The notes under the pieces are model-generated. The model was not told the origin of the DNA. It did not search any database and worked only from the letters and a program-made list of their open reading frames with translations. From NCBI GenBank assembly GCA_022842165.1, contig JALHQC010000027.1, forward strand, positions 1-48,787: 48,787 bases of DNA. The letters run 5' to 3'. This document shows positions 28,224-36,687 of the stretch, in pieces (position 1 is the stretch's first letter; every line of letters starts with the position of its first letter). The DNA comes from a bacterium. Its GTDB lineage: Bacteria; Pseudomonadota; Alphaproteobacteria; Rhizobiales; Aestuariivirgaceae. Position numbers and translations under genes: made by a program.

Positions 28224-29623
28224 AAGCCGGCTGGACGGCGCTTGCGCCAGTCCGTGGCGCGCTCATAGGCGTGCGCGGCGCGCAGTACCGTCTGGTCGTC
28301 GAACATGCGGCCGACGATGTGCAGGCCCACCGGCAGGCCCGCTGAGGTGAAGCCGCAGGGCACGCTGGCCGCAGGCTGCTGGGTGAGGTTGAAGGGATAG
28401 CTGAAGGGCGTCCAGTTCACCCATTTGGCGGTGCCGTCTGCACCCGCCGGAAAGAGCTGTCCGGCCGCGAAGGCGGGAATTGGCAGCGTCGGCGTCACCA
28501 GCAGGTCGTAGCGTTCCATGAACTGGCGTATCTTGCTGCCCAGAAGCCCACGCTGCTTCACCGCGTCCTGATAATCGTCGAGGCCGATCGACAGGGATTG
28601 CTCGACCACGTCCGCGAGGTTGGGATCGAGCAGCTTTTTCTTTTCGGCAGGAAGATGCCCCAGGGCGGCGCGGGCGCCGGCCCACCACAGGATGCGGAAG
28701 CAGGGGGCGGGGTCTTCGAAGCCGGGGTCGGCCTGCTCGACCTCGGCGCCGAGGCTGGCCAGCACCTTTACGGCGTCTGCCACCGCGCGCGCGATTTCCG
28801 GATCGACATCGACATAGCCCAGTGCCGGGCTGTAGGCGATGCGAAGACCTTTCAGCTTCTTGCCCAGGCCCCTGGTATAATCCGCCCCGTCATAGGGCAG
28901 TGAATGCCAGTCGCGCGCGTCGGGCTGGGCGATGACGTTCAGCATCAGGGCCGCGTCTTCCACCGTTCGCGTCATCGGGCCGACATGGGCGACGGTGCCG
29001 AAGGGCGAAAGCGGCCAGGCCGGCACCCGCCCGAAGGACGGCTTGTGGCCGAAGATTCCGGTGAAGCCCGCAGGGATACGGATCGAGCCGCCGCCATCGG
29101 TGCCGAGCGTCAAGGGCGCATAGCCCGCGGCTGCGGCGGCGGATGATCCGCCCGACGAGCCGCCGGGCGTCTTCGTCACGTCCCACGGGTTGCGGGTGAT
29201 GCCGGTCAGCGGCGAGTCGGTGACGCCCTTCCAGCCGAACTCCGGCGTGGTGGTGCTCCCCAAGAACACCGCGCCGCATTCGCGCAGGCGGGCGACGCTT
29301 GGCGCATCCTGATCCCAGGCCTGATCGGGACTGACGGTTTTCGAACCGCGCAGGGTGGGCCAGCCGCGCACCAGCAGCAGATCCTTGATGAGGGTTGGCA
29401 CGCCATCGACAGGGCCTTGCGGTTCGCCCTTCAGCCAGCGCTTCTCGCTCGCCCTGGCCATGGCGAGCGCCTCGGCGCTGCGGATTTCCACCATGGCGTT
29501 GAGCGATTTTTCGTGCCGCTCGATCTGCGCGAGGCAGGCTTTCGCCACTTCGACGGGCGAGAACTTCTTCCTGGCATAGCCCTTGACCAGCTTTGCCGCT
29601 GATTTCCAGTGAAGCTCGGTCAT
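28220..29623 (-). CDS. Amidase signature family amidohydrolase
   Basis: The 467-residue enzyme has the whole Ser-cisSer-Lys triad of the amidase signature family: the Lys in GVPTLIKDLLL, the cis-Ser in KTPGGSSGGSSAAAAAG and the nucleophile Ser in GTDGGGSIRIPAG. These enzymes hydrolyse amides in the cytoplasm. It is not GatA, since gatB and gatC are absent and the C-terminal half differs; the substrate is unknown. The ATG at 29623 fits family length. It follows the inositol-monophosphatase-like gene by 31 bases and probably shares its transcript. Confidence 0.9.
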   Translation of the reverse strand: MTELHWKSAAKLVKGYARKKFSPVEVAKACLAQIERHEKSLNAMVEIRSAEALAMARASEKRWLKGEPQGPVDGVPTLIKDLLLVRGWPTLRGSKTVSPDQAWDQDAPSVARLRECGAVFLGSTTTPEFGWKGVTDSPLTGITRNPWDVTKTPGGSSGGSSAAAAAGYAPLTLGTDGGGSIRIPAGFTGIFGHKPSFGRVPAWPLSPFGTVAHVGPMTRTVEDAALMLNVIAQPDARDWHSLPYDGADYTRGLGKKLKGLRIAYSPALGYVDVDPEIARAVADAVKVLASLGAEVEQADPGFEDPAPCFRILWWAGARAALGHLPAEKKKLLDPNLADVVEQSLSIGLDDYQDAVKQRGLLGSKIRQFMERYDLLVTPTLPIPAFAAGQLFPAGADGTAKWVNWTPFSYPFNLTQQPAASVPCGFTSAGLPVGLHIVGRMFDDQTVLRAAHAYERATDWRKRRPAGF

Positions 29624-29654
29624 GGCGTCAAATCTCCAGTGCTGGGGCTCGAGG

Positions 29655-30452
29655 TCAGGCCGCCTCGCGGGCCTTGCCCAGCGCGTCCTTGTATTGCGGC
29701 AGCAGGTCGGCATTGGTGGCGAGGATGTTGCCGGTGTCCATCGGGTTCTTCTCGCCATCGGGATCGGCAACGAAGCCGCCGGCCTCGCGCACCAGGAGGA
29801 TGCCTGCCGCAATGTCCCATGAATTGAGGTTGCGGCAGACCATCGCGTCATAGCGGCCCGCCGCCACATAGGCGAGCGACAGCGCCGCCGAGCCGGGCGC
29901 GCGGATGCCGACGACCTTTCCCTGCAGCACCGAGAGCTCGGCGCGCGACAAGGCATGATCCTTGCCCCCGCGATGGGGCATCTCGTAGCTCACGACCGTT
30001 TCGTGAATGTCGCGGCGCTGGGCGATGCGCAGGCGCTTGTTGTTGATGAAGGCGCCGCTGCCTTTTTCGGCCACGAACATCTCGTCAGACACCGGATTAT
30101 AGGTGATGGCGGCGACCAGTTCGCCCTTCCGCTCCAGCGCGATGGTGATCGCGAAGTGGGGGATCGCATGCATGAAGTTCATGGTGCCGTCGATCGGGTC
30201 GATGATGAAGCGATGATCGGGGTCGGTGCCCTTCACGGTGCCGAATTCCTCGGTGAGGAATGAATAGCCCGGCCGCGCCTTGGAGAGCTCCTCGCGCAGG
30301 ACCTTGTCGCACTTCTTGTCGGCGGCGGTGACATAGTCGCCGGGCGCCTTGAGCGACACCTGAAGATTGGCTAGCTCGCCATAATCGCGCTGCACGCCGC
30401 GCGCCGCCTTGCGGACGGCGGCGGTCATGACGGTCAAAACTGGAGAAGACAC
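29655..30452 (-). CDS. Inositol monophosphatase family protein (SuhB-like)
   Basis: The 265-residue product has the metal-binding motifs of the family: LTEEFG, DPIDGTMNFMHAIPHF and NSWDIAAGILLVREAGG. These phosphatases act on inositol phosphates or related sugar phosphates and in some bacteria (SuhB) also affect ribosomal RNA transcription. The start is a GTG at 30452 with AAGGA nine bases upstream; the open frame upstream is not protein-like. It heads a likely two-gene unit with the amidase. Confidence 0.92.
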   Translation of the reverse strand: MSSPVLTVMTAAVRKAARGVQRDYGELANLQVSLKAPGDYVTAADKKCDKVLREELSKARPGYSFLTEEFGTVKGTDPDHRFIIDPIDGTMNFMHAIPHFAITIALERKGELVAAITYNPVSDEMFVAEKGSGAFINNKRLRIAQRRDIHETVVSYEMPHRGGKDHALSRAELSVLQGKVVGIRAPGSAALSLAYVAAGRYDAMVCRNLNSWDIAAGILLVREAGGFVADPDGEKNPMDTGNILATNADLLPQYKDALGKAREAA

Positions 30453-30529
30453 GGGGGCAATTTCCTTGGAATGCGGGGGTTGGCAGCAGGCGATAGCAGG
30501 AATGATCGAACAGGGGAAGGCACGCGGAA

Positions 30530-30554
30530 AAGGGCCGGGAATGACCCGGCCCTT
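30530..30554 (-). terminator. Intrinsic terminator of the PRC-barrel gene
   Basis: AAGGGCCGGG and CCCGGCCCTT form a ten-base stem with a five-base loop, followed on the minus strand by TTTTCC. It lies 25 bases beyond the stop codon of the PRC-barrel repeat protein. Confidence 0.8.
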
Positions 30555-30579
30555 GCGTTGGCGTTGCTGGCGAGTGTGG

Positions 30580-31911
30580 TTACTGCGTGCGTGTGATGTT
30601 GATGGTGTCGGACGCGCCGAGCGCCTGCGCCGACGACATGTCGAAGGAAACCAGTTCATCAAGTTCCTCCTCCGACAGGCCGCGCACCACGATGCGGCCC
30701 TGCTGGGCCACCGTGATGCGCTGAACGGGGATGGCGACGGTCGATTCGCCAAAGCCCAGGAAACCGCCATGGCTAATCACCACGTAATCGCGGTTGCCGC
30801 GCTTTACGACGGATTGCACCGTGCCGAGGTTTTCACCCTGGCGGTTGACAACCGTATTGTTGATGATTTCCGACACCTGGACGGCATTGGCCGGGCCAGG
30901 CTGCTCATTGGCGTCGGCAATGCCGATGCGCTGGCGATCCTGGTCGCTCAGGCGGCGCGGCGCGATGCTGCCGGTGGGCTCGCCTTCCGCAGCGGAGTTG
31001 GCGGCCTGCTGCTGGTTTGCCATGCCCTGCTGCGCTCCAGCCTGCTGCTGGCCTTCCTGGCCCATCTGCTCCATGCGGATGCGCGGCTCGCCCGACTGGC
31101 TGAACTCGATGCGCGGTTCGCCCATCTGCTGAACCTCGACCTTCGGCTCCGCCGCCTCGTAGCTGACCTGCGGCTGGGCGCGATTGACATTCACCTCGGC
31201 CTCGCCCTGACGCTCGACCTGAACGACGGGCTGATCGCGCTCCAGTGTGACCTGGGCCTGCTGACTGCCCTGAACGGCGATGTCCGGTTGCTCCATCTGG
31301 ACCTGAACCTGCGGCTCGGCCTGAGTGACCTGCACTTGCGGTTCGGCCTGGGTGACATTCACCACCGGCTCGGGCGTCGTGACCGCCACTTCCGGCTCGG
31401 GCATGCGGACGATGATCTCGGGCTGCGGCTGATCGATGGTGATGACCGGCTGCGGCATCTGCACCCGCACCGTGGGCTGGGCCTGGCGCACGATGATCTG
31501 CGGCTGGCGCTGGTTGACCGTCACCTGCGGCTGGGGCTGCGTGACGGAGACCTGCGGCGCATCCTGCTGGACGGTTACTTGCGGCTGCGGCTGCGTCACC
31601 ACGATGTTGCTGCCTTCCGCCTGCTGGGCCTGCCCGCCCTGCAACTGGTTGCCCTGCTGGGCGGCGCGCGCATCGAGCTGGCGAATCCCGCGCTCGGCCT
31701 CGAGGACATAGCGCTGGCAATTCGCGGCATCGGCCTGCCGGATGACGACCAGCGCGGCCTCGGTCCAGGCGGGCTGGAACCGCTCGCGGTTCTGTTCGGC
31801 CAGTACCTGCAGCCTGGCGCAGCTCTCGGTCTGTGCCTGTTGCGACAGTGCCGGCACGCTGGCACCGCACAATAGTGAAGCCGTAATCAAAGTCATCGTT
31901 GTCCTGTTCAT
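30580..31911 (-). CDS. Exported PRC-barrel protein with PQ-rich strand repeats
   Basis: The 443-residue product begins with a Sec signal peptide (residues 1-23, ending PALS). An N-terminal helical segment with cysteines follows. Then comes a repeat region of about 170 residues made of units of roughly ten residues, such as QPQPQVTVNQRQPQIIVRQA, with alternating hydrophobic residues. A Gln-rich, low-complexity linker leads to a C-terminal PRC-barrel domain (VNRQGENLGTVQSVVKRGNR, then VVISHGGFLGFGESTVAIPV). The repeats look like an elongated strand or solenoid outside the inner membrane. PRC-barrel domains bind RNA or other partners; the role here is unknown. The ATG has AGGAA nine bases upstream. 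Confidence 0.85.
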   Translation of the reverse strand: MNRTTMTLITASLLCGASVPALSQQAQTESCARLQVLAEQNRERFQPAWTEAALVVIRQADAANCQRYVLEAERGIRQLDARAAQQGNQLQGGQAQQAEGSNIVVTQPQPQVTVQQDAPQVSVTQPQPQVTVNQRQPQIIVRQAQPTVRVQMPQPVITIDQPQPEIIVRMPEPEVAVTTPEPVVNVTQAEPQVQVTQAEPQVQVQMEQPDIAVQGSQQAQVTLERDQPVVQVERQGEAEVNVNRAQPQVSYEAAEPKVEVQQMGEPRIEFSQSGEPRIRMEQMGQEGQQQAGAQQGMANQQQAANSAAEGEPTGSIAPRRLSDQDRQRIGIADANEQPGPANAVQVSEIINNTVVNRQGENLGTVQSVVKRGNRDYVVISHGGFLGFGESTVAIPVQRITVAQQGRIVVRGLSEEELDELVSFDMSSAQALGASDTINITRTQ

Positions 31912-32312
31912 CGCTGGGTTCCTTTCGTTTGATTGCGAGCAGCCCGGTCTGCGCGCCGCGGCAACAGCGAGACGCCGATCACTCCTGCCGCTTTCAGACA
32001 AGGCTGCGGGCCAGGGGTGTTGCACTACTCCCTTTCTGAATCCCCGGAGGACGGGATGTGTTCCAGTTTTGACGGAAGTTTCTGCAGCGGCAGATGCCGT
32101 GCATGAGTTATCCTTCCTCTACCGTTCACTTCGGGGCCGGATGACGAAGGTGCACAAGGCAACTTAAGCGTTTACACGGGGAATGTGCCGATTGCGCACC
32201 AAGACCCGAGCCTCAGAGAAATCCGGCGACTGGATTTCGAGCAGCCTGCGGCGTCGGACGGAAACGATCTACGAACGGGATTATAATCCTATCAGCATCT
32301 GACGGCGCCCGC
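31912..32312. other. Intergenic region without a supported gene
   Basis: These 401 bases carry the leader of the PRC-barrel gene on the minus strand. The rest is less GC-rich than its surroundings and broken by stops in all frames; no RNA gene is recognised. Confidence 0.4.
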
Positions 32313-32480
32313 TCAAAGCTTCGGGTGGAAGGCCGTGATCGTTGCGGCCCGGAAGCCCAGCTTGTTGAGCAAGGCTTGCGCCATGACGGCCTCCCCGCCT
32401 GTCATCCAGAAGCAGCAGTCGAAGGCGAGGCTGCCGAGGCGGCTCCGGAAAATCCCATGGCGCGCATGCCGACGGGGGCG
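32313..32480 (-). pseudogene. Possible C-terminal gene remnant
   Basis: One minus-strand frame is open for 56 codons between stops and reads protein-like in its second half (LAFDCCFWMTGGEAVMAQAL then LNKLGFRAATITAFHP). It has no convincing start or ribosome-binding site. It recalls the C-terminus of flavin reductase-type oxidoreductases, but the match is weak and chance cannot be excluded. Confidence 0.25.
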
Positions 32481-32494
32481 TTAAATGACTTTCC

Positions 32495-32896
32495 ATGCCG
32501 GCACCCCAACCCCGTCCCGCGCTAGGCCGCAGATTGCTGCTGGGCGGACTCGCGGCGCTCTATGTCGTGGCAGGCGTGCTGCATCTGGCGATGCCGGCGC
32601 CGTTCCTCTCCATCACGCCTGGATGGGTGCCCTATCCCGCGGCGGTTATCGCGCTGACCGGCGTCTTCGAGATCGCCGCCGGCATCGGCCTGATTTATCC
32701 AGCAACCCGCAGGATCGCGGGACTGGCGCTCGCCGCCTATGCGGTGTGCGTGTTTCCCGCCAACATCACCCATGCGATGCAGGACCTCGGAAGTGGCGGC
32801 GGCCTCGGCTGGTGGTATCACGCGCCGAGGCTGGCGTTGCAGCCCGTGCTGGTATGGGCGGCGATTTATTGTTCGGGCTGGCTGAGGCCGGGTTGA
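32495..32896 (+). CDS. DoxX-like membrane protein
   Basis: The 133-residue product has four hydrophobic segments and the DoxX-like pattern: LLGGLAALYVVAGVLHLAMP at the N-terminus, ALTGVFEIAAGIGLIYPATR in the middle and VCVFPANITHAM before the last helix. Members of this group are found with redox and metal stress genes, but no reaction is assigned. The ATG at 32495 lacks a strong ribosome-binding site. It stands alone, opposite in strand to the Cys-rich operon to its right. The 222 bases beyond it hold that operon's terminator only. Confidence 0.8.
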   Translation: MPAPQPRPALGRRLLLGGLAALYVVAGVLHLAMPAPFLSITPGWVPYPAAVIALTGVFEIAAGIGLIYPATRRIAGLALAAYAVCVFPANITHAMQDLGSGGGLGWWYHAPRLALQPVLVWAAIYCSGWLRPG

Positions 32897-33078
32897 AGCC
32901 GGCGCCGCTTCAGGAACACCTCTGCAGCCCCGAATGCCGGGTGCAAGATACGAGGCAACAGTGGTTGCGTTCTTATGCTGCGCCGTCAATCATCCGGCAG
33001 GGTGCGGAACTTCAGGATCCGCCAGCGCTACCGTTGCGGTTCACCCGTGGTGGGTCGCTCCGCTCGCTGATCGAGAAA

Positions 33079-33107
33079 GGCACCCAGGCCAATATAGCCT
33101 GGGCGCC
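33079..33107 (-). terminator. Terminator of the Cys-rich peptide operon
   Basis: GGCACCCAGGC and GCCTGGGCGCC form an eleven-base stem with one G-U pair in the minus-strand RNA and a seven-base loop, followed by TTTCTC. It starts 11 bases beyond the stop of the 38-residue peptide gene. Confidence 0.7.
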
Positions 33108-33118
33108 CCTTGGCCGTC

Positions 33119-33235
33119 TCAGTCGCAGCAGGGCATCACTTCAATGCAACACGCTGCGCCATCGCAACATGAGGCTGCATAAGCTGTTGCCGACATCGCG
33201 AGAACCGCGAACAAGGCGATTGCAAAACGTTTCAT
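33119..33235 (-). CDS. 38-residue exported peptide with three Cys-Cys pairs
   Basis: This very small gene encodes a signal peptide, MKRFAIALFAVLAMSATAYA, followed by a mature peptide of about 18 residues, ASCCDGAACCIEVMPCCD. The three CC pairs are separated by four and five residues. GGAG lies eight bases before the ATG and an intrinsic terminator follows the stop, so the gene has all its expression signals. Six cysteines in 18 residues suggest binding of a soft metal such as copper or a dense disulfide knot; this is inference. It follows a longer Cys-rich exported protein gene by 51 bases on the same strand. Confidence 0.75.
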   Translation of the reverse strand: MKRFAIALFAVLAMSATAYAASCCDGAACCIEVMPCCD

Positions 33236-33286
33236 GGCTCGTCTCCATTCATGGACTGGTTTTTTTAGGATTGCAGAACCGAAAGC

Positions 33287-33601
33287 TCACGAAACGCGTG
33301 GCGGCGGAACGGGCGGCTTTATCTCCCGGGGTTGCCGAACAACGGTCTCTGCCGTCTCGGTCAGACCAGCGGACCGATCGCCGGTGATGGCAAAGGCAGG
33401 AAGCGTTGCGATGCCGGGTGCGCACATGCCTGCACAGCCGCCCATTTCAATGGCCGAAGACTTTTCGCAGACGGCCGATGCACAGCATCGACTGTCGCCG
33501 GTTGCGGCGTGGCAAGGCAGAAGCACTTGCGCCGATGCCAGTGAAAAGCTCAGAGGCAGCAGCAAGGCCAGTATAAACCGCAGCAGAACCAATCTCGGCA
33601 T
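33287..33601 (-). CDS. Exported cysteine-rich protein upstream of the 38-residue peptide
   Basis: The 104-residue product has a strong signal peptide (MPRLVLLRFILALLLPLSFS, cleavage near ASA). Its mature part has cysteines grouped as PCHA, RCCASAVC and GGCAGMC and a proline-rich tail ending PPVPPPRVS. The layout resembles small periplasmic proteins found in copper or heavy-metal resistance loci, but no named family is certain. The start is open: an ATG at 33670 has GGAG six bases upstream and would add 23 residues before the signal peptide, while 33601 gives a normal signal peptide but no such site. It forms a likely operon with the 38-residue peptide. Confidence 0.65.
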   Translation of the reverse strand: MPRLVLLRFILALLLPLSFSLASAQVLLPCHAATGDSRCCASAVCEKSSAIEMGGCAGMCAPGIATLPAFAITGDRSAGLTETAETVVRQPREIKPPVPPPRVS

Positions 33602-33742
33602 GACGTGACTGTTAGCCGGGAAGCGGATGCCTGGACAGTCACCAATGCGTGACCGCTGGATGTGACCCATGGCAGCTCCGGACCGGAGAGGCCCGCATTT
33701 TTCGGGAGTTCATAGATCTCTGGAAAGTACGATGAGAACGAG

Positions 33743-33816
33743 TGGCTGGGGGACTAGGATTCGAACCTAGACTAGCGGAGTCAGAGTCCGCGGTCCTACC
33801 GTTAGACGATCCCCCA
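33743..33816 (-). tRNA. tRNA-Gln (CTG)
   Basis: The minus strand folds into a complete 74-base cloverleaf. TGGGGGA pairs with TCCCCCA at the acceptor, the anticodon loop CTCTGAC gives anticodon CTG, the T loop is GGTTCGAATCC and the CCA end is encoded. No integrase or direct repeat of the tRNA 3' end was seen next to it. Confidence 0.95.
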
Positions 33817-33892
33817 ACGGGTTCGGTGCCGGGCTAGATAGCCTCACGGCCCTTGATGTGCAAGCGTCTTGTCCGGGAGAATACGCAGGCCT

Positions 33893-35809
33893 TCAGCCGC
33901 GGAACTGGCGGATGAGGCTGGCGAGGCTTTGCTGCTGGCCGGGAGCGCCGGTGGGCGGGGGTGGGGGCGGCGGGGGCTGGCGGGATGCGCCCGTCTGCCC
34001 GAAGCCCGGTTGGCCGGCGCCGCCTGCGGCCGGCCTTCTGAGGGCTGCCGATGAAACGGGCGGCGGGGGCGGGGCGGCGATCTGCTGGGCGACGGCCACG
34101 GCCTGCGGCATGGGAATGTCGCCCCCCAAGCCTTCGGGATTGTGGCTCTGGGCGCGCCAGCGGATGACGATGTCGTTGAGGAAATTATCGTCGGGGAGTT
34201 CCTTGGCCCAGTTCTTGGTGAAGGAGGCGGTGTTGGACTTGGGCCAGGCATCCGCCGGGAGCATGTCGAACTTGATGCGGGTCGGGAGCGCCACGCCTTC
34301 GCCGAAGGTGATCGCCTCGCCGGTGCCCATGGTGGGCATGAATTCCAAGAGGCTTGCGGCGGCATCCGAGATGCCGGCGCGGAGGATGTCCTGGTCGCGC
34401 TCGTTGGTGAGCCGCATCGAGAAGATGGTGTTGCACTGTGACAGGATGGTGGGATCGAGCTCCGCCGGGCGCTGGGTGACGAGGCAGAGCGACACGCCGT
34501 ATTTGCGGCCTTCCTTGGCGATGCGCGAGACGGCGCGCTTCGTCGGCTCGAAGCCCAGCGTCTTGTCGATCGGCACGTAGCGATGGGCTTCCTCGCACAC
34601 GAAGGTGATGGGGATTTGCCCTGCACTCCACACCCCGAAATCGAAGGCGAGGCGGGCGAGAACCGAGACGACGACGTTGATGATTTCGGACGGCAGGCCG
34701 CCCAGTTCCAGAATGGCGATGGGCTTTCCCTGGACCGGAATGCGGAACAGGCGGGCCAGCACCTGGGCCATCGTATCCTGCACCGTCAGCGAGCCGAACA
34801 TGAAGGCATAGCGCGGGTCGCGGCTGATCGTCTCGATCCTCGCCTTGAGGCGCTTGTAGGGAGCAAGCTCGCCGCGCAGCTCCAGCTTGCCGATATACTC
34901 CTCGAGGATGCCGGTGAGGTCGGACGTGCGGTAGGGAATGGGCGTGTCGACGCCGATGTTGGTGGGGTCCGTCACCTCGCGGCCGCGGACGATGCCGTTC
35001 CTGTCGCGCCGCTGGTTGTTCATGTAGCGCATCTTGGCGAGCGGGATCAGCTCGCGCAGCACTTCGGTGTCGGCTTCGCGGTTGGTGCCCTGGCCGATGA
35101 GGATTTCGACGATCTCCTCGAAGTTCAGCAGCCAGAACGGCAGGTTCATGTTGTCAGGCGTGATGATCTCGGCGAGGTCCTGGAAGGCGTTGGCATATTC
35201 GCGGTGAACGTCGAGCAGCAGCACATGGGCCTGCGGGTTCTTCTCGAGGATGCGGCGCAGGATCAATGCCACGGTGCAGCTTTTGCCGGTGCCGGTCGTT
35301 CCAAGCACGGCGAAATGCTTGCCCAGCATCTCGTCGATCTTGATCATCGCGGGGATGGCTTCGTCCTGGGTAATGTGGCCGACGCGGATCGCGGTATCGG
35401 CATCGCAGGCATAGGCCTTTTCAAGCTCGAGCTTCGAGGCGCGGAAGACGATGTCGCCGAGCGAGGGATAGCAGGAGATGCCGCGCCGGAAGCCCAGCGC
35501 CGTGCCGGATGAATCCTTCGGCAACTCGCCGATGAACTCGACCTCGATGATGCGGAGTTCCTTCTCGTCCTTGGAATGCGACGGCATGGGCGAACTCAGC
35601 GCCGAGACCATGCAGAGCGAGATGGACTTGTTCGTGTCGACCTTCAGGAGGGTGCCGATTTCCGGCGTCTTGTGCGGGTTGGCGGGGTCCTCGGCATCGA
35701 TCAGGATCACCGCATGGGCGCCGGTGACGGCCACGATGCGGCCGACGCGTTCGACCGTATGGGGACGCACGGCCATGTTCGGCGAGATCGGCTGCTGCTG
35801 GCGCTGCAT
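33893..35809 (-). CDS. HerA-like ATPase (DUF87) with proline-rich tail
   Basis: The 638-residue protein has an N-terminal HAS-barrel-like domain (VERVGRIVAVTGAHAVILID). A RecA-type ATPase domain follows, with Walker A GTTGTGKS at residues 170-177, Walker B-like ITFVCEEAHRYVP near residue 410 and the downstream LVTQRPAELD segment. The last 80 residues are Pro/Gly/Gln-rich with a run of prolines, then LASLIRQFRG. HerA proteins are hexameric DNA-translocating motors, often paired with the nuclease NurA, which is absent here. It lies 15 bases downstream of the histidine kinase gene on the same strand, so kinase and motor are co-transcribed. Confidence 0.9.
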   Translation of the reverse strand: MQRQQQPISPNMAVRPHTVERVGRIVAVTGAHAVILIDAEDPANPHKTPEIGTLLKVDTNKSISLCMVSALSSPMPSHSKDEKELRIIEVEFIGELPKDSSGTALGFRRGISCYPSLGDIVFRASKLELEKAYACDADTAIRVGHITQDEAIPAMIKIDEMLGKHFAVLGTTGTGKSCTVALILRRILEKNPQAHVLLLDVHREYANAFQDLAEIITPDNMNLPFWLLNFEEIVEILIGQGTNREADTEVLRELIPLAKMRYMNNQRRDRNGIVRGREVTDPTNIGVDTPIPYRTSDLTGILEEYIGKLELRGELAPYKRLKARIETISRDPRYAFMFGSLTVQDTMAQVLARLFRIPVQGKPIAILELGGLPSEIINVVVSVLARLAFDFGVWSAGQIPITFVCEEAHRYVPIDKTLGFEPTKRAVSRIAKEGRKYGVSLCLVTQRPAELDPTILSQCNTIFSMRLTNERDQDILRAGISDAAASLLEFMPTMGTGEAITFGEGVALPTRIKFDMLPADAWPKSNTASFTKNWAKELPDDNFLNDIVIRWRAQSHNPEGLGGDIPMPQAVAVAQQIAAPPPPPVSSAALRRPAAGGAGQPGFGQTGASRQPPPPPPPPTGAPGQQQSLASLIRQFRG

Positions 35810-35824
35810 GTGTCTACGTTGCTC

Positions 35825-36682
35825 TCAATGAATGTTCGGTTCGGCCGCGGCGGGCATGTCGGAAGCGAGCGGAAGGATGAGCGAGACCCTTGTGCCCACG
35901 CCCTTCTGCGAGTCGATGCGGAGGTCGCCGCCGTGGAGGCGCGCCAGGGCATAGGCGATGGGAAGGCCGAGCCCCGTGCCCTCGTGGCGCTTGTTGAAGG
36001 CGGTATCGATCTGGCCGAAGGGACGCATGGCGGTTTCAACCTCGGCGGGCGACATGCCGACGCCGGTGTCGGTAACGGACAACACCGCATAGCCCTGCTG
36101 CAGCACCGAGCCTTCGATGCGGATGCGGCCATTTTCGGGCGTGAACTTCACGGCGTTGCCGAGAAGGTTGATGAGGATCTGCTTGAGGCGCAGCGAGTCG
36201 CCCGAGATGCGCGGCAAAGCCTGCGGCACCGAGGTTTCGACCGTGATGCCCTTTTCGCGGGCCTTGGCCTCGATGATGAGGAGGCAGGACGCCATGATCG
36301 GCGCGATGTCGATCGGCTCGCGGTCAACGGAGAGCTTGCCGGCCTGGATTTTCGAGACGTCGAGAATGCCGTTGATGAGGGCAAGAAGATGCTCGGCCGC
36401 CTGCTTGATATAGCCCGAATACTGGTGGACCTTTTCCGGGTCGGTCACCGTCCGGGTGTGGAGCATGTCGGAGAAGCCGATGATGGCGTTGAGCGGGGTT
36501 CTGAGCTCGTGGCTCATGTTGGCGATGAATTCGGATTTCGCCTTGGAGGCGAGTTCGGCGTCAACCCTCGCCGCATGCAGCGCGATCGCCTGCTTCTGCT
36601 GGGTGATCGCCACACCCAGATGATCCGAGAACTCGCCGATGAGCGATCCGTCCTTGAACCATTTGGGACCGAAAGTACGCAT
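35825..36682 (-). CDS. Soluble sensor histidine kinase
   Basis: The 285-residue protein has no membrane segment. A short N-terminal helical region leads to the dimerisation/phosphoacceptor box FIANMSHELRTPLNAIIGF with His58, then the N box (LLGNAVKF), G1 (DTGVGM) and G2 (GTGLGLPIAYALARLHGG) of a complete HATPase domain. No receiver domain or response regulator gene is adjacent. It precedes the HerA-like ATPase gene by 15 bases. Its ribosome-binding site AGGGG lies within an inverted repeat, so translation may be controlled. Confidence 0.92.
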   Translation of the reverse strand: MRTFGPKWFKDGSLIGEFSDHLGVAITQQKQAIALHAARVDAELASKAKSEFIANMSHELRTPLNAIIGFSDMLHTRTVTDPEKVHQYSGYIKQAAEHLLALINGILDVSKIQAGKLSVDREPIDIAPIMASCLLIIEAKAREKGITVETSVPQALPRISGDSLRLKQILINLLGNAVKFTPENGRIRIEGSVLQQGYAVLSVTDTGVGMSPAEVETAMRPFGQIDTAFNKRHEGTGLGLPIAYALARLHGGDLRIDSQKGVGTRVSLILPLASDMPAAAEPNIH

Positions 36683-36687
36683 GAAAA

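Noticed and set aside
28220-29623. The amidase as GatA of the tRNA amidotransferase
   Set aside because: gatB and gatC are absent nearby and the C-terminal half does not resemble GatA.
32485-33387. A 300-codon plus-strand frame overlapping the DoxX-like gene
   Set aside because: It is out of frame with the DoxX-like protein, low in protein-like content and runs across the terminator and the Cys-rich peptide gene.
33743-33816. tRNA-Gln as an attachment site of an integrated element
   Set aside because: No integrase gene and no repeat of the tRNA 3' end were seen within the neighbouring kilobases.
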